Origin: an uncultured Ruminococcus sp.
Lineage (GTDB): Bacteria > Bacillota > Clostridia > Oscillospirales > Acutalibacteraceae
Direction: 5' to 3'
Assembly (NCBI GenBank): GCA_945632055.1
Contig: CALZCU010000024.1
Location: 1 to 8,651, forward strand
Length of the DNA stretch: 8,651 bases
This document shows, one piece after another, positions 1 through 7,700 of this stretch. The translations under genes were made by a program, and so were the position numbers. Below the pieces are notes generated by a model. The model did no database searches and was not told where the DNA came from. It saw only the letters and a list, made by a program, of their open reading frames with translations. Numbering within the stretch: the first letter of the stretch is position 1; each line of letters opens with the position of its first letter.

Positions 1-1291
1 GAATAGGCTCGCCCCAGTAACGCTGACGGGAGAATACCCAGTCACGCAGCTTGTAGTTAACCTTTTTATGTCCTTTGCCCTCTTTAGTGAGCCAGTCAAT
101 AATTTTCTTCTTTGCTTCGTCAACAGTAAGTCCGTCAAGCATACCTGAATTGACCATAACTCCTGTTGCACAGTCGGTAAATGCTTCTTCCTGAACATTT
201 CCGCCCTTTACTACCTCAATAATCGGCAAATCAAATTTCTTTGCAAATTCCCAGTCACGGGTATCGTGAGCAGGAACGGCCATAATTGCGCCTGTTCCGT
301 AGGAAACAAGAACATAATCGGAAATGAAAATCGGAATTTCCTTATTGTTTACGGGGTTAATTGCCATTACTCCGTCAAGCCTTACGCCTGTTTTGTCCTT
401 TGCAACCTCGGTGCGCTCAAAGTCGGATTTTCTTGCAGCAGCAGCCTGATATGCTCTGATTTCATCCATATTTTTGAGCTTGTCCGCCCATTTTTCAATG
501 AGAGGATGCTCCGGAGAAATAACCATATATGTTGCGCCGTAAAGCGTGTCGGCTCTCGTTGTGTAAATCGTTAAGGTGTCACCTGTTGTAGCTGTAAAAT
601 CAACCTCTGCGCCTGTGCTTCTGCCAATCCAATTCTTCTGCTGAGCCTTTACTCGTTCAGGGTAATCAACAAGCTCAAGGTCATTGATAAGTCTGTCTGC
701 ATACTCTGTAATTTTAAGCATCCACTGCGACTTAACCTTATGTACAACCTCGCTTCCGCAACGCTCGCAGACTCCGTTTACAACCTCTTCGTTAGCAAGA
801 ACGCATTTGCAGGATGTGCACCAATTGACATTCATTTCCTTTTTATAGGCAAGTCCTTTTTTGAAAAGCTGAATGAAAATCCACTGAGTCCACTTGTAGT
901 AATCGGGATCGGTTGTGTTGATTTCTCTGCTCCAGTCAAAGGAAATTCCAAGCGACTGAATCTGCTTTTTAAAGCGTTCAATATTGTTTTTGGTTACAAT
1001 TTCAGGGTGGATATGGTTTTTGATTGCATAATTTTCCGTAGGAAGTCCGAATGCGTCCCAGCCAATCGGATAAAGCACATTGTAGCCCTGAAGTCTGCGT
1101 TTTCTTGCAACGGTGTCAAGAGCTGTGTACGGACGAGGGTGTCCTACATGAAGTCCCTGTCCCGACGGATAAGGGAACTCAATCAGTGCATAGAATTTAT
1201 CTTTATCAGAATTATCTTCTGCGTGGAAAACACCCTTATCCTCCCAGATTTTCTGCCATTTTTGTTCTGTGGTTTTATGATTGTATTTCAA
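1..1291 (-). CDS. leuS: Leucyl-tRNA synthetase, N-terminal 430 residues (cut by left edge)
   Basis: This class I aminoacyl-tRNA synthetase charges tRNA-Leu with leucine in the cytoplasm. The visible part holds the Rossmann-fold start with the HIGH-type motif HVGH (residues 48-51, after FPYPSGQGL), then [15 protein letters not shown] (77-91). A zinc-ribbon-like insert has cysteines at 158, 161, 175 and 178, with an extra one at 163. NWIGRS opens the CP1 editing domain, which keeps its Thr-rich loop (TTRADT, 244-249, then T254) and the HDTRD motif (342-346), so it should edit mischarged tRNA. The fragment ends in [10 protein letters not shown], where the catalytic fold resumes; KMSKS and the anticodon-binding region lie outside. 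The start is TTG at 1291, placed by GGGAGG seven bases upstream; no in-frame ATG lies nearby. It follows rsfS by 19 bases, so it is probably co-transcribed, with no room for its own T-box leader. HPRPYT and GLPTEN differ from the E. coli motifs but fit my memory of some clostridial LeuRS. Confidence 0.96.
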   Translation of the reverse strand, partial: MKYNHKTTEQKWQKIWEDKGVFHAEDNSDKDKFYALIEFPYPSGQGLHVGHPRPYTALDTVARKRRLQGYNVLYPIGWDAFGLPTENYAIKNHIHPEIVTKNNIERFKKQIQSLGISFDWSREINTTDPDYYKWTQWIFIQLFKKGLAYKKEMNVNWCTSCKCVLANEEVVNGVCERCGSEVVHKVKSQWMLKITEYADRLINDLELVDYPERVKAQQKNWIGRSTGAEVDFTATTGDTLTIYTTRADTLYGATYMVISPEHPLIEKWADKLKNMDEIRAYQAAAARKSDFERTEVAKDKTGVRLDGVMAINPVNNKEIPIFISDYVLVSYGTGAIMAVPAHDTRDWEFAKKFDLPIIEVVKGGNVQEEAFTDCATGVMVNSGMLDGLTVDEAKKKIIDWLTKEGKGHKKVNYKLRDWVFSRQRYWGEPI

Positions 1292-1298
1292 TTTAAGT

Positions 1299-1304
1299 CC
1301 TCCC
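1299..1304 (-). promoter_or_regulatory. Ribosome binding site that fixes the TTG start of leuS
   Basis: The minus strand reads GGGAGG, followed by seven bases and then TTG at 1291. It is one of the strongest Shine-Dalgarno matches in the window and sits in the 19-base gap after the rsfS stop. It makes the non-ATG start of leuS convincing, because the following residues ([13 protein letters not shown]) match the usual LeuRS N-terminus. Confidence 0.85.
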
Positions 1305-1310
1305 AAGAGC

Positions 1311-1664
1311 TTAATCTATTATATTTGAAAGATCAACGGGCTTTCCGTCCTGCCAGAGTCTGTCGAGGTCGTAAAACTCTCTCGCCTCATCGGAAAACAC
1401 ATTCACGATTACATCTACATAATCAAGCAGTATCCAGCTGTTCGAGCGGTATCCCTCAATATGGCTTACGGAAATTCCTGCCTTGTCAAGCTGATACTCA
1501 ACCTCATCTGCAAGCGCCTTAACATGAGTAGAGCTTGTACCTGTGGCAATTACCATATAATCTGCGAGAACCGAAATATCTCCGATTTCAATAACCTGAA
1601 TATCCAAGCCTTTTTTACTGCTTATAGCCTTTGCTGCCATTACAGCCTGATCAAATGAATTCAT
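1311..1664 (-). CDS. rsfS: Ribosome silencing factor RsfS (DUF143 / Iojap family)
   Basis: RsfS binds ribosomal protein L14 (uL14) on the 50S subunit and blocks joining with 30S, lowering translation in stationary phase or starvation. The 117-residue length is typical. Visible family features are [10 protein letters not shown] (35-44), [18 protein letters not shown] (70-87) and [11 protein letters not shown] (96-106). Many relatives have a histidine in the VHVF segment; here it reads VNVF, with asparagine at 88. The ATG overlaps the yqeK stop as ATGA (1661-1664), so translation is probably coupled; AAAGGA at 1673-1678 lies eight bases before the start. It sits between yqeK and leuS. The nadD-yqeK-rsfS order is conserved in Firmicutes, though some have extra genes between yqeK and rsfS, which are absent here. 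Confidence 0.95.
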   Translation of the reverse strand: MNSFDQAVMAAKAISSKKGLDIQVIEIGDISVLADYMVIATGTSSTHVKALADEVEYQLDKAGISVSHIEGYRSNSWILLDYVDVIVNVFSDEAREFYDLDRLWQDGKPVDLSNIID

Positions 1665-2245
1665 TTACTCTTTCCTTTCATCTGATGATTTAAAACAATT
1701 TCATTGTAACAAGATAATTCGTCAGGATGAATCGCAAGCTCTCTGGACGATAAATCCGAAAAGGTGAACTTAAATCCGTAAAGCATAGCGTCCTCAAGAC
1801 TTTTTTTAGACTTTTTACGCATTGTTGCAACGCCCTTGTATGTACGCTCTTCCGAGGTAAAGTCGGCAACAAAAATAATTTTTTCAAGAACGGACATACC
1901 TGCTCTGCCTGTTGTATGATAACAAATTGCATTCAGTATATCCTCATCATCAATACCGAGATGCTTTTTTATATACAGACTTCCGCTTAATCCGTGCCAT
2001 AGCTTAGGAGCGTTTTTTTGAATATCATCTAAAATTATACCACTGTCAAGAATAATTTGCAACTGTTCTTCCTTAGGCATTTCCTTTGTTATATCGTGGA
2101 GAATGCCTGCAACAGCCGCCTTTTCCTCATCAGCACCGTAACGCTTTGCAAGCTTTACGGCTTCCTTTGACACATTAACGCTGTGAGTGTATCTGTACTC
2201 GCTCATCAAAGGCTTGATGATTTTTTTGTACTCACCAATATTCAT
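1661..2245 (-). CDS. yqeK: HD-domain Ap4A hydrolase YqeK
   Basis: YqeK proteins are metal-dependent HD-domain enzymes that split diadenosine tetraphosphate symmetrically into two ADP. This one is 194 residues from the ATG at 2245. Likely metal and catalytic residues are H21 (RYTHSVNV), the HD pair H50-D51 (AGILHDITKE), H84 (LWHGLSG), H110 (CYHTTGR) and D128 (IIFVADFTSEER), all in the usual order. An in-frame TTG at 2248 could add one residue. I prefer ATG because AGGAAG (2253-2258) is usable for it and ATG is the better codon. The nadD stop lies four bases before the ATG, and the 3' end overlaps rsfS by four bases, so it is tightly linked on both sides. The gene has three runs of seven A on the coding strand (at 1801, 2013 and 2221). 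It is distinct from ApaH, which is a different fold with the same reaction. Confidence 0.94.
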   Translation of the reverse strand: MNIGEYKKIIKPLMSEYRYTHSVNVSKEAVKLAKRYGADEEKAAVAGILHDITKEMPKEEQLQIILDSGIILDDIQKNAPKLWHGLSGSLYIKKHLGIDDEDILNAICYHTTGRAGMSVLEKIIFVADFTSEERTYKGVATMRKKSKKSLEDAMLYGFKFTFSDLSSRELAIHPDELSCYNEIVLNHQMKGKSK

Positions 2246-2249
2246 CAAA

Positions 2250-2855
2250 TCACTTCCTATACAGATTATTTTTAACTATATATTCATAAACATTCCTGTC
2301 AATCATATTTTCTATAAGCTCATATTTGCAGATATTTTCTCTGATAAAGGTTGAGGATACCTGCAAAACAGGCTCGTCGAGAATATCCGCCTGTGCACCG
2401 AGCTTTTTAAGGGTAGTTTGATAATAAGCATTTAACTGCTCATAATCCGACGAATTTCTCGGAACGGCTGCAATTACTGCCTTTTCAAAAATAATTTCAG
2501 GATTTTTCCATTTGTCGAGCGAGAGAAACATATCTGCACCCGTTATAAAATACAGTATATCGTCAGGGTATATTTCTTTTAAAGAAGTTAATGTTTCGTA
2601 GGTATAGCTTTTACCCTTTCGCTGAATTTCAATATCTGAAACTGAAAAATCTTCATATTCCCGAACAGCTATATTGCACATATTCAGCCTGTGAGCTTCA
2701 CTGACTAAGTCCTTATCCGATTTATGCGGCGGAGTGCAGGTCGGTATAAAAATAACTCTGTCAAGACTCAGCTTCTCTTTGCAATAAATTGCAAGCAGAA
2801 TATGTCCGTTGTGAATCGGATTAAAAGTGCCGCCGATTATTCCTATCCTTCTCAT
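2250..2855 (-). CDS. nadD: Nicotinate-nucleotide adenylyltransferase NadD
   Basis: NadD joins ATP and nicotinate mononucleotide to give nicotinate adenine dinucleotide, the step before NAD synthetase, in the cytoplasm. The 201-residue protein has the nucleotidyltransferase motif GGTFNPIHNGH (8-18, with the HxGH pair H15/H18), then TPPHK (41-45), FITGADMF (103-110) and the C-terminal SSTFIREN (167-174), equivalent to the ISSTxIR ATP-binding motif. All are in the expected order and spacing. The ATG overlaps the yhbY stop as ATGA (2852-2855). The nearest Shine-Dalgarno match, GAAGG at 2866-2870, is ten bases away and modest, so termination-reinitiation from yhbY probably helps. Its place between yhbY and yqeK is the standard Firmicutes arrangement. 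I see nothing broken. Confidence 0.97.
   Translation of the reverse strand: MRRIGIIGGTFNPIHNGHILLAIYCKEKLSLDRVIFIPTCTPPHKSDKDLVSEAHRLNMCNIAVREYEDFSVSDIEIQRKGKSYTYETLTSLKEIYPDDILYFITGADMFLSLDKWKNPEIIFEKAVIAAVPRNSSDYEQLNAYYQTTLKKLGAQADILDEPVLQVSSTFIRENICKYELIENMIDRNVYEYIVKNNLYRK
2253..2258 (-). promoter_or_regulatory. Ribosome binding site of yqeK, overlapping the end of nadD
   Basis: The minus strand reads AGGAAG, formed by the last two sense codons of nadD just before its TGA stop. It lies seven bases before ATG 2245 and four bases before TTG 2248. The spacing favours ATG. Its place inside nadD suggests that translation of the two genes is coupled. Confidence 0.6.
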
Positions 2856-3157
2856 TTCTTTTTAGCCTTCGGCAGAACAATTACAGGTTCATCGGGATTC
2901 GGTCGGTAGAGTACGAATTTTGAGCCGATAACCTGAACGACATCGGCACTGCATTTGTCTGCGATAAGCTCAGCCGCTTCTCTTGAGGAATATGCGCTGT
3001 TTTCAAGCACCCTGCCCTTGATTATTTCACGGGCCGTAAGCGCAGTATCCGCCTGATTCACGATATTATCGGTAATTTCACCCTTACCTACAATTAAGAT
3101 AGTTTCAAGCCTGTTTGCAAGACCACGCAGGTAGGCTCTTTGTTTACTTGTCAGCAT
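2852..3157 (-). CDS. yhbY: YhbY-type CRM-domain RNA-binding protein (ribosome assembly factor)
   Basis: This is a single CRM (CRS1/YhbY) domain, an RNA-binding fold linked in bacteria to pre-50S ribosome assembly. The 101-residue protein starts with MLTSKQRAYLRGLAN (1-15), has the loop VGKGEIT (23-29), the helix TAREIIKGRVLEN (41-53) and the closing strand VIGSKFVLYRP (76-86). A short basic tail (KAKKK) follows. The GxxG RNA-contact loop reads GKGE here, with glutamate at 27 where I would expect a second glycine; this may be a lineage trait. ATG 3157 has AAGGAG six bases upstream (3164-3169), one of the best ribosome sites in the window. It follows rdgB by 19 bases and overlaps nadD by four. 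In many Firmicutes a GTPase gene (obg or yqeH) lies nearby; here rdgB is the upstream neighbour. Confidence 0.94.
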   Translation of the reverse strand: MLTSKQRAYLRGLANRLETILIVGKGEITDNIVNQADTALTAREIIKGRVLENSAYSSREAAELIADKCSADVVQVIGSKFVLYRPNPDEPVIVLPKAKKK

Positions 3158-3176
3158 ATTTTACTCCTTAAGCAAT

Positions 3177-3767
3177 TTATTTCAGAATCTTTTCAAGCTC
3201 AGCCTTAAGCTTCCTGAGTGCCTGTCCTCTGTGACTTATTGAATCCTTTTCAGCATCGGAAAGCAAAGCATAGCTTTTGTCACCATACAGAAAAATCGGG
3301 TCATAGCCAAAGCCGCCGTTGCCTGAGGGCCTCAATGCAATACTGCCTTCACAATTACCCTCAACCTCAATTTTCCTTCCGTCAGGCAAAATACAGCATA
3401 CGGCACAGGTGAAACGAGCTGTTCTTTTTTCCTTAGATACGCCTTTCATTTCACTGAGAAGCTTAGTATTTTTCTCCTCGTCCGTAGCGTTTTCTCCGCC
3501 GTAACGAGCGGAAAATACTCCCGGCCTGCCGTCCAAAGCGTCTACGCATAAGCCTGAATCATCTGCAACTGAGGGCATACCTGTTTTTTTGAATGCCGCC
3601 TCAGCCTTAATGCAGGCATTTTCTGCAAAGGTTGTTCCCGTTTCCTCGACATCGTCAAGAGAAACACCTGCCTCTCTTGCGGAAACTGCACTTATACCGA
3701 GCGGATTCAGTATTCTTTCAAGCTCTTTGAGCTTTTTTTGATTATTGGTTGCAATTATAAATTTCAT
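3177..3767 (-). CDS. rdgB: XTP/dITP pyrophosphatase (RdgB/HAM1 family)
   Basis: This house-cleaning enzyme hydrolyses XTP, dITP and ITP to monophosphates and pyrophosphate, keeping deaminated purines out of DNA and RNA. The 196 residues match the usual family length. Visible motifs are ATNNQKKLKE (6-15, substrate phosphate binding), EETGTTFAENA (41-51), ADDSGL (68-73, with the catalytic and metal-binding aspartates), GVFSARY (83-89), GGFGYDPIF (151-159, base recognition) and ISHRGQAL (177-184). All the expected key residues appear intact. ATG 3767 is five bases after the ftsY stop, and GGAG at 3776-3779 lies inside the last ftsY codons, eight bases from the start; expression is likely coupled to ftsY. 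In many Firmicutes ylxM-ffh follows ftsY, so finding rdgB here is a local difference. Confidence 0.97.
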   Translation of the reverse strand: MKFIIATNNQKKLKELERILNPLGISAVSAREAGVSLDDVEETGTTFAENACIKAEAAFKKTGMPSVADDSGLCVDALDGRPGVFSARYGGENATDEEKNTKLLSEMKGVSKEKRTARFTCAVCCILPDGRKIEVEGNCEGSIALRPSGNGGFGYDPIFLYGDKSYALLSDAEKDSISHRGQALRKLKAELEKILK

Positions 3768-3772
3768 AGAAA

Positions 3773-4687
3773 TTACTCCGTTTTTGCAAAAAGTGCTTTA
3801 GCAAAATCATCGGAATTAAACGGCTGAAGGTCATCAATCTGCTCACCCACACCGATGTACTTTACGGGAATACCGAGTCCCTCTTTGATTGCAAGCACAA
3901 CACCGCCCTTTGCAGTGCCGTCAAGCTTTGTAAGCACAATGCCTGTAATTCCCGTAGCTTCTCTGAACTGCTCAGCCTGGTTAACGGCATTCTGACCTGT
4001 TGTTGCATCAAGCACAAGCAGCTTTTCCTTTGCCGCATCTGGCAGTTCTCTGTCGATTATGCGGTTGATTTTTGCAAGCTCGTCCATAAGATGCTTTTTG
4101 TTGTGAAGTCTGCCTGCCGTATCGCAGATGATTACATCTGCTTTTCTTGCCTTTGCAGCAGAAATAGCGTCAAAAACAACTGCCGCAGGGTCACTGCCCT
4201 CATTTTGCTTTACTATTTCACAGCCGCTTCTCTGTGCCCATATATCAAGCTGGTCTATTGCAGCGGCACGGAAAGTATCTGCGGCTGCAAGAATGACCTT
4301 TTTGCCCTGATTTGAAAGGTTGTTTGCAAGCTTGCCGATAGTAGTAGTTTTTCCGACTCCGTTTACACCTATTACAAGAATAATTGACGGACTTGTGGAA
4401 ACATCCAATTCCTCGCCGCCCCTGAGCATTTCTGAAACAGTTTCTTCAAGAAGACGGTGTATTTCTTCGGGATCCTTTATTCCCTCTTTTTTAACCCTTG
4501 TGCGAAGTTCGTCACAGATTTTTTCAGCGGTAGGAACACCTACATCGCCCATTACGAGAAGCTCCTCAAGCTCCTCAAAAAGCTCCTCATCAATTTTTTT
4601 AAAAGACTTAAGCATTGAATCAATCTGTCCGACAACCGCTTTTCTTGTCTTTTTTAATCCCTCTTTGATTTTACTAAAAAATCCCAT
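3773..4687 (-). CDS. ftsY: Signal recognition particle receptor FtsY
   Basis: FtsY is the membrane-associated SRP GTPase. It pairs with Ffh to deliver nascent membrane proteins to the Sec translocon. At 304 residues it is a short form: it lacks the long acidic A domain of enterobacteria and opens with an amphipathic, basic, probably membrane-binding segment (MGFFSKIKEGLKKTRKAV). The helical N domain spans roughly 20-95. The G domain has GVNGVGKTT (107-115, P-loop), DTFRAAA (137-143, the SRP-type insertion), DTAGR (189-193), TKLDG (253-257) and GVGEQIDDLQPF (279-290). These distinguish FtsY from Ffh, as does the absence of a methionine-rich M domain. ATG 4687 has AAAGGA at 4696-4701, eight bases upstream, within the 16-base gap after smc. 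The smc-ftsY order is common in Firmicutes. Confidence 0.98.
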   Translation of the reverse strand: MGFFSKIKEGLKKTRKAVVGQIDSMLKSFKKIDEELFEELEELLVMGDVGVPTAEKICDELRTRVKKEGIKDPEEIHRLLEETVSEMLRGGEELDVSTSPSIILVIGVNGVGKTTTIGKLANNLSNQGKKVILAAADTFRAAAIDQLDIWAQRSGCEIVKQNEGSDPAAVVFDAISAAKARKADVIICDTAGRLHNKKHLMDELAKINRIIDRELPDAAKEKLLVLDATTGQNAVNQAEQFREATGITGIVLTKLDGTAKGGVVLAIKEGLGIPVKYIGVGEQIDDLQPFNSDDFAKALFAKTE

Positions 4688-4703
4688 ATAATCAGTCCTT
4701 TAT

Positions 4704-7700
4704 TTACTTTGATTCTATTCCGAGCTTTTCAGCAACCTCTGTTGAACGAAGCTCAAGAAGTTTTGAAATGCCCTCGTCCTGCATTGTTACACCATAGAGA
4801 ACATCAGCTTCTTCCATTGTACCTCTTCGGTGAGTTATAAGAATAAACTGGGTATTGTCCGTCAGTCTGCGAAGATAGCTTGCAAATCGGTAAACATTTA
4901 CATCATCAAGCGCCGCTTCAATTTCGTCCATCACACAGAACGGTGCAGGTCTGACCTTCATAATGGCAAAATAAAGTGCAATTGCAACGAGAGCCTTTTC
5001 TCCGCCAGATAATGCGTCAAGATGAACGACAATTTTTCCCGGAGGGTGAACGAGAATATCAATTCCGCTCGTCAGTATATTTTCGGGATCGGAAAGTGAA
5101 AGTGAAGCCGTTCCGCCGCCGAAAAGCTCCTTGAAGGTATAGGTGAAATTCTTGTTAATTCTGTCAAAGCTCTCAACAAAAACCTCTTTCATCTGCTTTG
5201 TCAAATCTGTGATACGCCGTTCAATCTCTTTTTTCGACTTCTCAACATCGCTGACCTGATCACTCATAAATTCATAACGCTCGGAAACATCTTTATACTC
5301 CTCAATTGCAGATACATTGACATTGCCGAGTCCCTTGATTTTCTGTTTAAGCTCATTAAGCCTTTTCGAAGCCTTGGAAGAGTCCTCAATTTCGATTGCA
5401 GTTTCCTCCGCTTCCCGCTTTGTAAGCTCGTATTCCTCCCAAAGCTTTGAAATAATATCGTCATACTGCTTTTGTATGTTGATTTTTCTTTCTTCAAGCC
5501 TTGCAAGCTCTCTGCCCGAAATTTCACGTTCAGAGGTTTTTTCACGCTCAAAGCTGCGTATCTCAACAGTTCTTCTTTCAAGCATATCTTTTTTAGAATT
5601 AATCTCATCAATTCTATTATGCAAAGCCTTTTGCTCATTTTCAATAGCTGTTATTTCATTATTAAGGCTGTCAATTCTGCTTTCAGTCTGCCTTGCAGAG
5701 GATTTTATCTGTTCAATCTGCCTTTCAAGCTCTGCCTTCTTATCCTCGTGGTTCAGTCCTGTGTTTCTTGCAAAAACAATTTCTGAATTAAGCGCATCAA
5801 TATCCTTCTGAGCTGTAACGATTTCAAGCCTGATGTTTTGCAGACGGGTAGTCAGAGTTTCTCTTTTTTGTGTAAGCTCAGCCCTGTTTCCCGTTACGGA
5901 ATTAACATTTTCCTCTGCTTCGGCAATTTTTGCATTAAGCTCGGCAAGCTGTTTTTTCGCCTGCAGGCTGCTCTCCTTAAGCTTATCTATTCTGCCTTTA
6001 CATTCAATAATCTCTTCATCGGCATTCTCCAATGTCTGCCTTGAATTATTCAGCTCGGTTTCACAGGCGCGCCTTTCAGCCTCAAGCCGTACAAGCTCCT
6101 GCTGTTTATTGGATAAATCAGCTCTTGTGCCGAGAAGCTCGGCTTCAATTGCCGAATATTCACGGTTTACCTGTTCGCTCATATTTTCAGCGGCTTTTGA
6201 TTTATTCTGCAATTCCTCTGTATCTTTCTTAAGCTCGACTATTTCGAATGCGCGACTCAGCAGACCTGTGTTTCTGTTGAGCGAGCCGCCCGTCAGTGAG
6301 CCACCGGCATTTACAACCTGTCCGTCAAGAGTTACGACCTTGAAGCGGAAGGAATATTTTTTTGCAATTGCGGCGGCACTGTTTAAATCCTCGGCTATAA
6401 CGATTCTGCCAAGCAGTGAGCCGAGAATATTATCGTATTTGTCATCGCAGGAGCAAAGCTCGCTTGCAATGCCAATAAAGCCGTAGCAGTCATCAAGACC
6501 GTTTTCACGAAGCTCACGACTTTTAATTGTGTTGAGAGGCAGAAATGTTGCTCTGCCGCCGTCGGTCGATTTAAGAAATCTGATAGCCTGCTTTGCGTCA
6601 TCGTCAGTGCTGACGACAATGTTCTGCATAGCCGTTCCGAGTGCTGTTTCAATTGCAACACCGTATTTTGCAGGAACTGTAATTACTCTTGACACAGGAC
6701 CGCAAATGCCCTTTAGCTTGCCGTTTTTTGCGGCATTTACAACAACCTTTACACTCTTGGAAAATCCCTCAAGATTGCGTTCAAGATTTTCAAGAAATGC
6801 AATTTTTCTAATATGCTCCTTAACATCAAGAGAGAGCTTTTCACTTTCGACTTTAAGCTCGTTTTTCTTTTTCTCCTTTGCCGAGAGCTTTAGCTGCAAG
6901 CCGTTAATTGAGTTGTTAAGAGCTTCTATGTTATCGGTAGTTTCCTTAATATCATCATCATAAGCCTTGAATATTTCTTCAAGCTCGGACAATTGTGAGG
7001 ATTTCTCTGTTTTTGTTGCTTCAAGCGAGGCTATTCTTGAAGAAAGCTCAGCTATTGTGCTTTCGGAGGTCATATCAATTACTCTTGCATCTGCTGACTG
7101 TGTTGTGAGCATTGAAAGCTCTGCCGTTATCTGCTGAAGCAAATCTCCGCTTTTGCTCGAATCAAGGTTTATTATGTTCAATTCTTCGGAAATTTCGCTG
7201 TAATGCTTTTGCTTTTCAATAATTTCAGCGTCAAGTACGGAAATTTTGCCTTCCTTTTCCGAAATTGTTTTTTCAAGCTCGTCAAAGCTCTGCTCTGCGC
7301 TGTCAATTTCCTTTTTGATTCTTTCAATGTTTTCATTGCTGTGAAGTATATCGTTCTGCGCAACCGAAACCAAGGATTTTTTCTGAGAAATTTCAGCTTC
7401 CTTCTGAGCTATATTGTTTCTTAAGCCTTCAATTTCAGAGGAAAGCGCACCGCTTTTTGTGTAGATTTCCTCTGTTTCGGTCTGAATATTTAAAAGTGCC
7501 TGCTCAGCCTCGTCATACTGAGCCTTTGCAATGGAAATTTTTTCGTCCTGCTGCTTAAGACTGTCCTGTGATTTGTCAAGCGTGAGAAGCCAGAGAGCAA
7601 TTTCAAGACCTCTCTTTTCCTCGGAATAGGTCAGAAACTGCTGTGCCTTTTCGGATTGTTTACGAAGCGGCTCCACTCTTTCTTCAAGCTCGGTCACAAT

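Noticed and set aside
740..1522. A 260-codon plus-strand open frame spanning leuS and rsfS
   Set aside because: It lies antisense to two well-supported genes, has no recognisable domain, and crosses the gap between them. It is a codon-bias shadow.
1292..1700. A possible T-box or other leader for leuS
   Set aside because: The gap before leuS is only 19 bases and the upstream region is fully coding rsfS and yqeK. I see no leader-like hairpin array.
2246..2248. TTG as the start of yqeK
   Set aside because: ATG at 2245 directly follows, has good spacing to AGGAAG and matches common start use. TTG remains possible but less likely.
4594..4604. T run followed by an A run in ftsY, resembling a terminator tail
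   Set aside because: There is no stable G+C hairpin beside it, and it lies inside the coding part of the FtsY N domain.
5833..6486. A 217-codon plus-strand open frame inside smc, with other long plus-strand frames at 4320 and 5317
   Set aside because: Their products are rich in serine, leucine and phenylalanine, as expected from reading coiled-coil or Lys/Glu-rich codons backwards. They are shadows of smc and ftsY.
5250..7700. Many repeats of the plus-strand word TCAAGCTC in smc and elsewhere
   Set aside because: On the coding strand it is GAGCTTGA, which encodes E-L-E or similar coiled-coil pieces. Spacing is irregular and there is no repeat unit.
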